Below are positions 53,630 to 64,000 of a stretch of DNA of 64,000 bases, piece by piece. Below the pieces are notes generated by a model, which did not search any database, was not told the DNA's origin, and saw nothing but the letters and a program-made list of their open reading frames with translations. Location: contig OU015651.1 in the NCBI GenBank assembly GCA_907165275.2, forward strand, positions 7,338,501 to 7,402,500, written 5' to 3'. Each line of letters begins with the position of its first letter. Within the stretch, counting starts at the first letter, position 1. The DNA is from Zygaena filipendulae. Its lineage: Eukaryota; Arthropoda; Insecta; Lepidoptera; Zygaenidae. Both the position numbers and the translations under genes were made by a program.

Positions 53630-56600
53630 ATGGACGTCGAAGTTGCAATATCAGGCGGTATCAGCCAAGCAAGCACGCTGAAATTGGAAGGAGCAAAAAA
53701 CTTTCATACATGGAAATTCCAGCAAAAGGTTATGATGAAAGCTTTGAACGTCTTTGGTGTAATAGACGGATCACTTCCGTGCCCAGCAGGAGACGCACAG
53801 AAAATATCAGAATGGCGGCTTATTGATGCAAAAGCACAGGGAATAATTGTTACGCGAGTCATGCCGGCAATTATAGTGCAGATTCAAAATTGTGATACAG
53901 CCCAACAGATGTGGGAGAAGTTAACCACAATTTACGAGCAAAAGTCGGATTTACAACTTCACATTTTGCAACAAAAATTCTACGATTTGAAATTGTCTGA
54001 AACAGAAGACATCACAAACTATATAGCTAAAGTCGAAGATTTAGTGGCGCAAATAAGACAAGCAAAGGGCGAAGTTCCTGAGAGCATGATAATAACAAAA
54101 ATAGTGTCGTCTGTTGGAGAAAAATATCGACATTTCATCTCCGCTTGGGACTCTGTGCCATCCGAGAGTAAAACTTTAACCCAACTGACAGCGAGACTTA
54201 TAATAGAGGAACAGCGAAATAAACAAAGTGAAGAAGTCTCAACAACGGCATTTAAGGTCCAGAGGACATCAAGAAAATGTTTCAAGTGTGGAAAACTAGG
54301 ACACTACAAGTCACAGTGTAAAAGTAATGTGAACAGTGATAAAAACAATAATGCAAAGTACTGTAGCAAGTGTCATAAACAAGGACATAGCCTACAAAAT
54401 TGTTGGTTTAACAAAGATAAACAAAAAGTGGGCAATAAAACCGAAAGTTATAAAAATCAAAATGCTTTTATATCAAGTGCGTTATTGAACAGTTTCGAAG
54501 ACAGTGATAACTGGTACTTGGACAGTGGTGCATCTGAACACATGTGTAAATCAAAAAGTATGTTGACGGAATACAAAAACTTTCAAGAGCCTAAAAATGT
54601 CATCGTTGGTGATGGTTCAGTAATAATTGCCGAAGGAACTGGAACAGTAATCGTGAGTGCATACAATGGTAAAACTTGGATTCCTTCAACAATAAATAAT
54701 GTTCTGTATGTACCGGACTTAAAAGTGAACTTATTCTCAATGAGTGCAGCCCTAGATATGGGATATTATTTGGTAACTACTCATAATAGATGCCAATTAA
54801 TGAAACAAAACAAAATCCGAGCGATTGCATACAGAGAAGGCAAAATGTTTGTAATGCACTTCAAGTATAATGATGAAATTGCACTAGTGGGCAAATGTAA
54901 CTCTGAGTTGTCAAATTGGCATGCAAAGTTAGGTCACCAAGACATAAATCAAGTGAAACATATATTAGTGAAGAGCAATATTTCATTCAATGAAGGTAAG
55001 GAGGAGACATGTATACCCTGCCTGAAAGGAAAGCAACATAGATTTCCTTTTTATTCAAGTTCACATAGAGCAACAGTGCCAGGTGAAATTATTCACATGG
55101 ATATTGGAGGACCTATTGAAGAAACTTCTCTTGGTGGAGCTAAGTTTTTCTTATTATTAAAAGATGATTTTACAAAATATAGAAGAGTATACTTCCTGAA
55201 AAATAAGAATGAAAGCCTGACCTATTTGCAAGAATTTATAGTAGAAACAATGAATAATCCAGGACATAAAATTCAGTTTATAAGGTCTGATAATGCTAAA
55301 GAATTTTGCAGTAAAGCAATGAACCAAATGCTGAAGTCATATGGAATACAGCATCAGTATAGCGTAGCATACACACCAGAACAAAATGCTTGTGTTGAAA
55401 GGGAGATGCGCACCATAGTAGAATCTGCCCGGACAATGTTATTGAGTAGTAATCTATCAAAGAACCTGTGGGCAGAGGCAGTAAACACTGCAGTATTTGT
55501 GATCAATCGTACAGGAACAAGTAGAATTAAAGGTAAAACACCATACGAGCTGTGGAGTAACAAAGATATGTATGACATTTCTACTCTACAAATCTTTGGT
55601 GCAAAAGTAGCTGTACATGTACCTTCTCAGAAACGATTAAAGTTTGACAGTAAAGCGGAAGTTGGATTTTTTGTGGGATATGGAGAAAGTGTCAATATTA
55701 AGGGATATAGAATATACCTACCAGAAAAGAAAAGTATTGAAATAAAAAGGGATGTGATTTTCATCATCGAAGAAAACTTGAAAAATAAATTAAAAGATGA
55801 AAAACTTGCAGAAAATTTTCAATACCTAAAATATGATGATGTAAATCTGGATCCATTAATTGACTTGGAACAAAATAAAAACCTGGAATTGTCAAATGAA
55901 AATCTAGAACAAAATGAAGACCTGGATATTTCACTAGAAAATATAGAACAAAACCCGGAACAGGATCAACCAGACTATTTGGAAGAGGAATATTTAGAAG
56001 AATGTACAAGTACAGAAAATCCTTCAAGCAGAGAAGGATCTTTTCACTCAGTTAATGAAGATAATTCAGAATCAGAAGAAAGAGAAGCTAAGAAAACCGA
56101 AATTCCTGTACAAAATAAAGAAGAGCAGAAAAGACAAAGAAGGAAACCCTTCTGGATGAAAGACTATGATACAGATCAAGATGAAATAAATACCTTTTTA
56201 AGTATTGCAAGTGAAGAACCTATGACATATGAGGAGGCAATGAATATGCCAGACTGTCAAAAGTGGAAGGAAGCCATAGACAAGGAAATGGAAACTCTGA
56301 AGGAAAACTGTACATGGGAAGAAGTTAAAGAGGTACCATCAGGCGTAGAGATAGTCAGTAGCAAGTGGATATTCAAGAAGAAGGACGGAAATGGAAGCTC
56401 CATTTATAAGGCAAGATTAGTAGCTCGTGGCTTCGAACAAAGAAGCTGTGATAATGATACATACTCACCGGTAGCCAAGCTGACTACATTCAGGACCATG
56501 ATGGCAGTGGCAGCACAGAAGAACTTACCTGTATACCAGATGGATGTGACAGGAGCTTTTCTCTATGGTGATATCAAGGAAGAGGTATTTATGAGGTTAC

Positions 56601-57721
56601 CTAACAATAAAGTATGTAAATTATTAAAATCTATTTATGGTCTTAAAAAAATCACCTAAGTATTGGAATACAAAGTTTAATGATGTTATGTTAAAACAAA
56701 ATTTCAAGATTTCAAAGAATGATCCATGTTTGTACTTTAAAAAGGAAGGTGACAGTTTCATTTATGTTCTTTTATTCGTCGATGATTTGCTCTGTTTTGG
56801 AAATTTAAATAAGCAAATAATATCATTTAAAAATGCTTTGTGCAATAATTTTAAAATGAAGGACTTAGGATTAGCAAATAACTATTTAGGAATCAATATT
56901 GTACAAGATTTACAAAATGGTATTACAGTCATAAATCAAAAGAAATACCTAATTAAGTTGCTAGAAAAATATCAAATGTCAAAATGTAAACCAGTATGTA
57001 CCCCTATGGAGCAAAATCTAAATTTTGCATTGTTGAAGAGAGAAAAACCTGAGTCCGAAACAATAGAAAATATGTGTAGAAGCTTGATAGGTAGTTTGCT
57101 ATATGCATGTTGTACAAGACCAGACTTGACAGTAAGTATAAGTTTTTTAAGTAGATATCTGCATTGTGCTTCTAAGGCATTGTATCAGTGTTTAAAAAGA
57201 ATCTTAAGATATGTCAAGGGAACATTGAATTTGTCATTAACTTATAAATGTAATAATGATGTAAATATTCAGGGATACAGTGATGCAGATTGGGCTGGAG
57301 ATATTCAGGATAGAAAATCTACTTCCGGTCATATAATTTATTTTGGGAATAGTCCTATTTCATGGAGTACTAAAAACAGTCTTGTGTCTCACTATCTTCC
57401 TGTGAAGCTGAATATATAGCCTTATCTTATACTATAACTGAAGTTATATGGCTAAAAAACTTATTGTTTGATTTTGGTTATAATAATGTAAAATGCAACA
57501 TCTACGTGGATAATCAAAGTGTAATAAAGATTTCAGAAAATACTGACAGTAACAAAAGACTTAAACATGTAGATATTAAGTACCAGTATATTATGGAGAA
57601 TGTAACAAAGGGTTTTGTAAAATTAATTTATGTTCAAACTAATTGTAATATTGGAGATATCTTCACAAAACCCTTAGGAAAACAACAGTTTCAAAAATTA
57701 AGAGATTTGATTATAAATTAA
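53630..57721 (+). pseudogene. copia Gag-Pol, two frame breaks
   Basis: The first frame (53630-56659) holds Gag with LEGAKNFHTWK; two zinc knuckles (CFKCGKLGHYKSQC and CSKCHKQGHSLQNC); a protease with YLDSGASEHM; an integrase with its zinc domain (WHAKLGH to CIPCLKGKQ), MDIGGP and SDNAKEF; and the RT start (KARLVARGFEQ). A break in the A run at about 56644-56650 moves the rest of RT into 56637-57419, where LLFVDDLL carries the catalytic Asp pair and ADWAGD begins RNase H. A second break near 57380-57400 moves the RNase H end (YVDNQSV, DIFTKPL) into 57464-57721. Polyprotein order is copia-type, with integrase before RT. Confidence 0.9.
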
Positions 57722-57813
57722 GTATATCTTAAGGGGGTGCTTAGTAATTATACTATTGATAAATAACTTAAAAAAAGGTTAGGGATGCACAAAAATTAAC
57801 TGTTGAGGGGGTG

Positions 57814-57994
57814 TATTAAAAATAAAACAACAGATATTTTTGTGATGGTATCCCTACTCTTTATTGTCGTTGATTGTTTATGAAAAGCTCTCTCTGGTTG
57901 CAAAATTGTGTGAGTAATGTCTGCTGGTGATTTAATAAAATAAATAACTTGTAGCCTGTAATCAAGTTTCATTCTACTGCAAAAACCAACAAAA
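57814..57994 (+). repeat. 3' LTR of the copia element
   Basis: 181 bp, identical to the left LTR except for a 7-base deletion. It is followed by AATAG. Confidence 0.88.
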
Positions 57995-57999
57995 AATAG

Positions 58000-58349
58000 T
58001 ACCGGCCAATCAACTCTCTGTCGTGACTTTTCATACTGTGGCGTGTGGTGTGTGGTGTTGATGATCTATTCTTCTGAGCCTTAAATAATATAAAAAAAAA
58101 ATAACCATCAAAAAAATTAGTAAAATTCGACGTCATTAACATTTGATTGACATTTCAAATGTTATAAAATTCATCTGTTAATTCGTTCATTTCGTTCAAC
58201 GCATGAAAGAGACAAAAGGACCATGGTATTGTGATGTTCTCTATGTTAAAATGAGATGGCTACATATTTTAACAACAACGTCAACAACCAATGACAAAAT
58301 GAAATGACATTTCCAATCTAAATAAATTATATAGGTAGGTAGACCTACC
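58000..58349. promoter_or_regulatory. upstream region of the dipeptidase gene
   Basis: Between the copia element and the ATG at 58350. No TATA box is obvious. The copia insertion sits only about 350 bases from the start codon, so promoter interference is possible. Confidence 0.35.
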
Positions 58350-61300
58350 ATGTCTTTGCGTTTTTTTAATTCTTTCACATTGTTGGCGAAGTCGGTGCCG
58401 GCGATAACTGGTTGCAATACTTGTAATCCGGTTATTACAAGATATTACTCTATAACGCATAAAGAAGTGCCTAAAAAAATGCCTTCGGAAAAAACATTGC
58501 CTAAAATATTTAGTTTTGTAGATCAGAATGTAGAAAGTTACAAAAGTTTATTGAAAGATGCAGTTGCTATACCTTCTGTATCGTGTGATATAAAATATCG
58601 GGATGACTGTGAGCGAATGGTGCGCTGGATGCAGGAGAAACTGAAGGAAGTCGGCGCGACCACTGAGCTACGAGAAGTTGGATTTCAAACCATCGACGGT
58701 CAGGAGGTTAAATTGCCGCCAGTTTTAGTCGCTACTTTAGGAAACGTAAGTATTTAAATAAGAAGATACGTGGTCCCATAAGATGCACAAGACGATGAGG
58801 AATCTAATAATCAGTATTATTTTTGTACAATACTTACTGGCCCATGGTTTCACCCCCAGTAATCGTAGGTATTCGCGCGGTAACTCTTTGTTCCAGGATA
58901 AGGTACATCAGGTAGGTAGGTACCTATCCTATGTCACTATAACTTCATATCAGTGAAAGAATTGGTTCCGTAGTTCCAGAGATTATCCTCTATAGCTGGA
59001 GTCGTCAGGTGAAAAAACTCAAAATAAAGACTTGGCTGGATGTCCACAATAAGCTGGACACCTGGCAACCCTACCTAAACTTATAAACTTTACCTTTTGG
59101 AAATAACAACATCACAGAAAGTCTATAAATACATTTTTAGTCAGTAGTCTACTAATATTTTATTATTCTTATGAAAGGATTCCAAAAAGAACAGTATTTG
59201 CATATATGGACACTTGGACGTTCAACCTGCTCTAAAGTCTGATGGATGGGAGTCTGAACCATTTGAGTTGCAAGAGCGTGATGGCAAATTGTTTGGCCGT
59301 GGATCTACTGATGACAAGGGACCTGTTCTTGGTTGGCTACATGCTATCAATGCATACAAGGGTGTGGCTGAAGAGGTTTGTAGAAAATAATATTCATTGA
59401 ATATTAATAAATATAATATTAACACTTCACAACAGACAGATCTACCTAATCCCATATAGCTTAGTGTTTCATGGAAACTAGTCTACATGTTTTATATTAT
59501 TTTAAATAGAACACCATAGATATATATATAAACACACAGACTGGAAAGTGAAACCTTATGTTCACTACACAAAGTTCACCCCCACAAAGAATCAAACCTG
59601 GAAACTTTTAAATAGTTAAAACTATAACCTCTGTTTTAGTGCTAACCTGGTTGTCAGTCACTTAATTTTTAGGGTTTCAATGTTTCATATAGGATCACTT
59701 TGATACATGAAGGTTTGAGTTTTCCACAGCTCTAAGGAATTGAAACCCTGTGTGCTAAACTTTTAAGTTAACACAATCAAAAGAAATATGACTTAAATTA
59801 CTGTTAAGTAATACCACATATTTTGACACTGGGTGTTTCCTGTTAACCTTGAATCATAAAATTTAGCTAGAACTTATAGAATAAGTAAAGAGAAAAATCC
59901 AATTGAAAACCCAATTTGTGTGTTTCTTACTGTAGTATTGTTGTTGTTAATACTTGCATAACAGTATGAAATAAATTATATTGATAATCATATCGTTTTA
60001 CAGTTGCCAGTAAACTTGAAGTTTGTGTTTGAATGTATGGAGGAATCAGGTTCGGAGGGTCTCGATTCTTTACTCATGGAGCAGTTGAAGCCAGAGGGTT
60101 TCTTCAATGATGTAGACTTTGTATGTATATCGGACAACTATTGGTTGGGAACTACTAAGCCGTGCATTACATATGGGCTTCGTGGTATTAGTTACTACTT
60201 CCTTGAAGTGGAATGTGCCAAAATGGACTTACACAGTGGAGTTTTTGGTGGGACAGTACATGAAGGTGAGATAACCTTTTTTTTTTTAATTTGAGTTTTT
60301 TTCGTCCGTACATATTATAAGATTACTAGATAACATTTTAATCAATTTCATAAATGTTACAAAGATAATGTTATGTTGCAAGAATCACTATGATAACATT
60401 TTTTTAATCCGCATTTATTCTTTGTGATTATTGTCTCCATGGCAATAACCTTACAGCAGGTATGTATTTTATACACAATGGGCATGATGATAAGGTATTA
60501 AAATAAAAATTCTATTTACTCCGTCAGTTAAACAGTAAAAAAACAAGACACGTATATTTTGCTTTTTCGAATTATTGAATAAATCCTTTCTATTAAAAAG
60601 TGAAAGTGACTTTGTTTGTTGTTTTGTTTGTTTGTTTCTTACACTTTCACGCGTCAACTGCAACTGCTCAACCGATCATGAAATTTTACATACACATCGG
60701 GGCACAGACCTAGGGTACATTTTTATCCTGGGATTCCTGCGGGTGAAACCGCAGGCAATAGCTAGTATTTAAATAATTTAGGAGTGGGGGAGGTCGCGAC
60801 GTTATAACTAAGTATAAAATGTACCTAGGTGTGATGTAACAGAATTTGAACTTAATGTATCGGTGTTAGTTTTTGATTAGGTATGTAAAAAAAGGAAAAA
60901 TACGTGTCCAATATTTTTTATTAATCTACAAGACGGACTAAAAATTAAAATATAGTCATCATGCCGATTAATGTTGTGATTTGTGACCTCAACATAAAAT
61001 ATTTTACGGACGACAGTGGTGAAGAAAAGTGCTGGCTCTGCTGTCAAAAATCACTATTCCGGGTTTAATTTACGGGGGTTGTTGTAAATTCGTCACATAG
61101 TAAACGTAAAGTATTCGTCACGAAAAAAGTATGTGTAAATCCGTCACAGTTCTAATTTTTTCCAATATATTAATTTTGGTTGTAGTAAATTCGTCACATT
61201 GTTTATTTTCATACGGATAGCAGAAAAATTAAACAATAAGTAGAATAAAAACCTGGTTTATTTTTCATAATCACAACTATTTTGATAATTTACCTTACAT

Positions 61301-63538
61301 CTACATAAAAATCAAAGTTATCTAGTAGCTGATTTGCCCAAAACATTACAATTGGTTAACATTACATTACTTAACAAAATTTTTTTTTCGTCGTTGGACA
61401 CGTATTTTTTCTTTTTTTACGTAATCAAAAAATAACAGCGATTCATTGAGTTGAAATTTCGCGTGACGTCACAACCCGATGCAGTTTGTATGGGGCTTAT
61501 ACTGAATATTGACGTCACGAGTCCCCTATTAAATGCGCTTTTTCTATGTTTATTTTCATTAATTTGAAAAAGCAAAATAAGTGTCTTTTTTTTCTAACTG
61601 ACGGATTAATTAGAATTTTGATTTTCATACCCTGGACAATACCCAATTATAAGCGAGCGCGTGATAGCTTGTGCTAGGAGTATGTATTGTTAGGGTAAGG
61701 AATCAGTGGCGTAGGAATAACAACATGTAAACATGGTATATTTTGCCATTAGTCATGTATGGCTGTATATAAATAAATCATTAGATTAATATTTTTAATA
61801 TTTTAATATTACTGAATTCAATGAAACTTAGATGGATTGCTTGAAGCTTAGTCTACTGGATGACTATAGAGTAACGGCCTCGTATCTTTTCTCCGCAGAT
61901 CATAACCGACTATCTATTTTACTTTGATGATTTCTAAAAATTACTTTTTAGTATAATTATTTAACAAGACAATTGAAATCCTGTTTATATGTATATGTAT
62001 ATTAAATCATCATCATCATCATATCAGTCAAAAGACCTCCATCGCTGGACATAGGCCTCCCCTAAGGATCGCCACAGCGACCGGTTCTGCGTTTCCCACA
62101 TTCAATGGCGTCCCACGACCTTCACCACGTCATCGGTCCACTTTGTAGCGGGCTCACCCATCACGTTGCCACTCAAACGCTTGCTCCATCGCTCATCATT
62201 TCTTAGAGCGATGTGCCATATCTATAATAAAGTCTAGGATTCTTTGATCAATTATAACAATATTTCATTTCGAGCGCTGAAAACGAATAACTTTGCTTGC
62301 TAGCGCTACTTTGAGCAAAAATTATGTAAAATAAGGATATGTGACAAATTTACAATAACTTTTACCTACCTGTGACGAATTATTACGTATTTTTAATGCA
62401 TGTGACGAATTTACATTCAATGTATGGAGTTTACAAAATGTGACGAATTTACTTTGTGACGAATTTACAACAACCCATTTACGGTGAGTGGGGATGAATA
62501 TTTTCATTAGTTTTCATTAGTTTCATAGTTTTGTGATGAATATTTTCATTCTGGTGTTCTGACTGTTCATCACAAAAAGGAACTATCCTTTTTGTGATGA
62601 ACACACATTATAGATATAAATGTTGTAACCAAATAATTTGCCGGTTAACAGACCGTCGCGTTGGTACTTTCCATAATGCCGAGAAAAGAAAACGCCGCTG
62701 TTCTGTATTCGGAAGCACCCTGACATGCTAGGTTAGGTTTGAACTGTGCACACAAGTGGTGTTAGTGGTACCATTTTCGGTACGCGAGCACCCACCACAA
62801 TGTATTTCTGTGATTAGTATTAATTATTATACAAAATACCGACCGTTTCTAAACTGGTAAAATATACAATACTAGCTGTTCCCCGAGGTTTTACCTTCGT
62901 TAATTTCGGAGATCCTGCGGGAATTCTGGGCTCAAAACTAAAAAGTACCATATTTCATGATTATCGGTTGAGTAGTCAAGAAGTGAAAGCGTAACAAATT
63001 ACTTTTTCCAATACCTCCAACAATTATCGTTATATTTCAACCAATTTACACAAAATCTTGACAGATAAATGCAAACCTTCCTTTTGTATTACTCTATCTA
63101 TTGGTGAAAATCGTATGAAAATCCGTTCAGTAGTTTCTGAGTTTATCGCGAACAGACAAACAGACGGGGTGGAAGACTTTGTTTTATAATATGACGTAGT
63201 GATTTCAAAAACTCAGTGATACACTATACTACCTATACCTATTATTATTAAATACCTATAGAGAATATCTTAGTGTGTGGTTTTATCAGTTGTCTTAAGT
63301 AATACCGGTTAACACTATTATTTTCTAAATTTTTAGGTTTTAGATGTGATTAAAACACGTAATATATAATCTATTTCTGTTTTTTTTTAGCTATGTCTGA
63401 TCTTATTTACCTAATGGATCAGCTAGTAGACAAAGATGGAAAGATTTTAATAACGGATATTTATAAGTCTGTTGCTCCCTTGACAGAAACTGAGAAAAAA
63501 TTATATACTACCATAGACTTCGACACAGAAGCCTACAG
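58350..63538 (+). CDS. cytosolic non-specific dipeptidase (M20), 5' part, runs off the window
   Basis: Exons 58350-58745, 59178-59375, 60004-60265 and 63391-63538, all in phase, give the first 334 residues of a roughly 480-residue enzyme. The match is to CNDP2-type peptidases, which hydrolyse dipeptides using two metal ions. The metal and catalytic residues are visible and spaced as in the family: H144 and D146 in YGHLDVQP, D177 in [11 protein letters not shown]211-E212 in [10 protein letters not shown] and D242 in [22 protein letters not shown] follows. The N-terminus is extended by 43 residues with Arg, Ser and Phe and almost no acidic residues before an internal Met at 58479, suggesting an optional mitochondrial presequence. 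Intron 3 is 3.1 kb and full of repeats. The exon 2 acceptor (ATGAAAG) has a poor pyrimidine tract. The last exon and the final metal-binding His lie outside the window. Confidence 0.93.
60590..60768 (+). repeat. Helitron-like repeat
   Basis: GTTTGTTTGTTTCTTACACT to GTGAAACCGCAGGCAATAGC and TAGT. It lies in intron 3 of the dipeptidase gene. Confidence 0.55.
60845..60965 (-). repeat. partial GTGACGTCAC-family MITE
   Basis: Shares AAAAAATACGTGTCCAATAT and the outer arm ending AAGACGGACTAAAAATTA. The palindromic half is missing. Confidence 0.55.
61384..61656 (+). repeat. GTGACGTCAC MITE, nested
   Basis: GCGTGACGTCACAACCCG, then ATTGACGTCACGAG. It ends in the ATACCCTGGACAATACCCAA stretch shared with the copy at 26868. 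It is inserted inside the 61076-62476 element. Confidence 0.7.
62006..62220 (+). repeat. LINE 3' tail fragment
   Basis: CATCATCATCATATCAGTC, then CGCTGGACATAGGCCTCCCC and CACGTCATCGGTCCACTT, a very common lepidopteran LINE 3' region. Confidence 0.65.
62870..63000 (-). repeat. Helitron-like fragment
   Basis: ACTAGCTGTTCCCCGAGGTT, then TAATTTCGGAGATCCTGCGG, to AAGTGAAAGCGTAACAAA. Confidence 0.55.
63001..63190 (+). repeat. dispersed repeat, matches 14570-14830
   Basis: Shares CAATTTACACAAAATCTTG and TATCGCGAACAGACAAACAG, ending in TTTGTTTTATAATAT. Confidence 0.55.
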
Positions 63539-63657
63539 GTAAACTCTGAAGTCTGCTTACTTTTTATTTTATTGCTTCCATAATAAGAGTTCTTAAAACT
63601 AGTAAAACTTCAAAAGAGATTATTATTTGGCACATGCAATGAGTACAACATACGTAT

Positions 63658-63883
63658 ACAGAGATAAAGCGAATTAAAGTTTAGGGTGAGGGGGTCGTGA
63701 CGTCACTAACCGCTAAAACCGCCATACAAACTGTCAGAATAGTGACGTCACGCGGAATTTCAACTCAATGTATCGCCGTTATTTTTTGATTACGTAAAAA
63801 AAGAAAAAATACGTGTCCAATATTTTTTAATAATCTACAAGACGGACTAAAAAATAAAAATTAGTCAACATGCCCATTCTTGC
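63658..63883 (-). repeat. GTGACGTCAC MITE, minus copy
   Basis: GTCGTGACGTCACTAACC and ATAGTGACGTCACGCGG, ending ATTAGTCAACATGCCCAT. It lies just downstream of dipeptidase exon 4. Confidence 0.7.
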
Positions 63884-64000
63884 GACTGCGCAATTATCTG
63901 CTAGACTCGATGCACGAGAAACGAAACGAGAGACGAAATCGATGCTTCCCTTCTGCTGCAATGAAAATTAAGCTTTATTGTATAACACATTGAAATATTT
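63884..64000. other. intron sequence at the window end
   Basis: Intron 4 of the dipeptidase gene, with no further exon before the window ends. Confidence 0.5.

Larger units (their letters stand above)
53331..57994 (+). mobile_element. Ty1/copia LTR retrotransposon, frame-broken
   Basis: LTRs at 53331-53518 and 57814-57994 are flanked by the 5-bp duplication AATAG (53326-53330 and 57995-57999). They differ only by a 7-base indel, so the insertion is young. The primer site GGTTATGGGCCCAG follows the left LTR and is complementary to the anticodon arm of initiator tRNA-Met, typical of copia. A purine tract TTGAGGGGG precedes the right LTR. Two frame breaks disable Pol. Confidence 0.93.
61076..62476. 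mobile_element. non-autonomous DNA element, 8-bp duplication, subterminal repeat arrays
   Basis: The inverted ends GGGTTGTTGTAAATTCGTCA and complement are directly flanked by ATTTACGG at 61068-61075 and 62477-62484. Four variants of TAAATTCGTCACA lie inside the left end and five inverted variants inside the right. The interior has no transposase. It contains a GTGACGTCAC MITE (61384-61656) and a LINE tail (62006-62220). hAT or P superfamily is likely from the duplication size. Confidence 0.85.

Overview
The window looks like nuclear DNA from a moth or butterfly. It is AT-rich, its genes are split by short canonical introns, and it is packed with insect-type transposable elements. Several recur many times, including a Helitron-like repeat ending in CTAGT and a TA-rich element carrying GTGACGTCAC palindromes. 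No bacterial or organellar features are visible. All gene models below were built by hand from splice sites, reading-frame phase and family resemblance.

Four host genes can be supported. (1) On the minus strand, 21212 to 3549, seven exons encode a 502-residue SIAH-like RING E3 ubiquitin ligase; every exon junction is in phase. Its last intron holds a young, intact Ty3/gypsy retrotransposon (4364-8889) with identical LTRs and a perfect 5-bp target duplication. (2) On the plus strand, 23825 to 42182, fourteen exons encode a complete 715-residue nicastrin, the large glycoprotein subunit of gamma-secretase. One of its introns is GC-AG, and its introns are full of MITEs. The first two genes start head to head about 2.6 kb apart. 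(3) On the minus strand, 45947 to 44181, an intronless 588-codon ORF that I do not recognise lies tail to tail with nicastrin. (4) On the plus strand, from 58350 to past the window end, the first four exons encode an M20 metallopeptidase of the cytosolic non-specific dipeptidase (CNDP2) type.

The mobile-element load is as follows. 1-2.0 kb holds tandem repeats and two foldback MITEs. 4.4-8.9 kb holds the intact Ty3 element. 15.9-22.5 kb holds gag remnants, a 22-bp minisatellite and LINE reverse-transcriptase fragments. 25.5-32.8 kb holds inverted MITE copies, RTE and BEL/Pao debris and another LINE. 33-44 kb holds foldback and Helitron-like insertions in nicastrin introns. 48.2-52.9 kb is one hAT-type element (8-bp duplication GATGTACG) containing a nested pogo-like element with its own TIRs. 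53.3-58.0 kb is a Ty1/copia element with two frame breaks. 61.1-62.5 kb is a second element with an 8-bp duplication and arrays of subterminal repeats.

The points most worth following up are the SIAH-like gene with its long C-terminal extension, the unrecognised 588-codon ORF, the inverted MITEs around nicastrin exon 2, the GC-AG intron of nicastrin with complementary CA and TG repeats around exon 9, and the two newly delimited DNA transposons with perfect 8-bp duplications.
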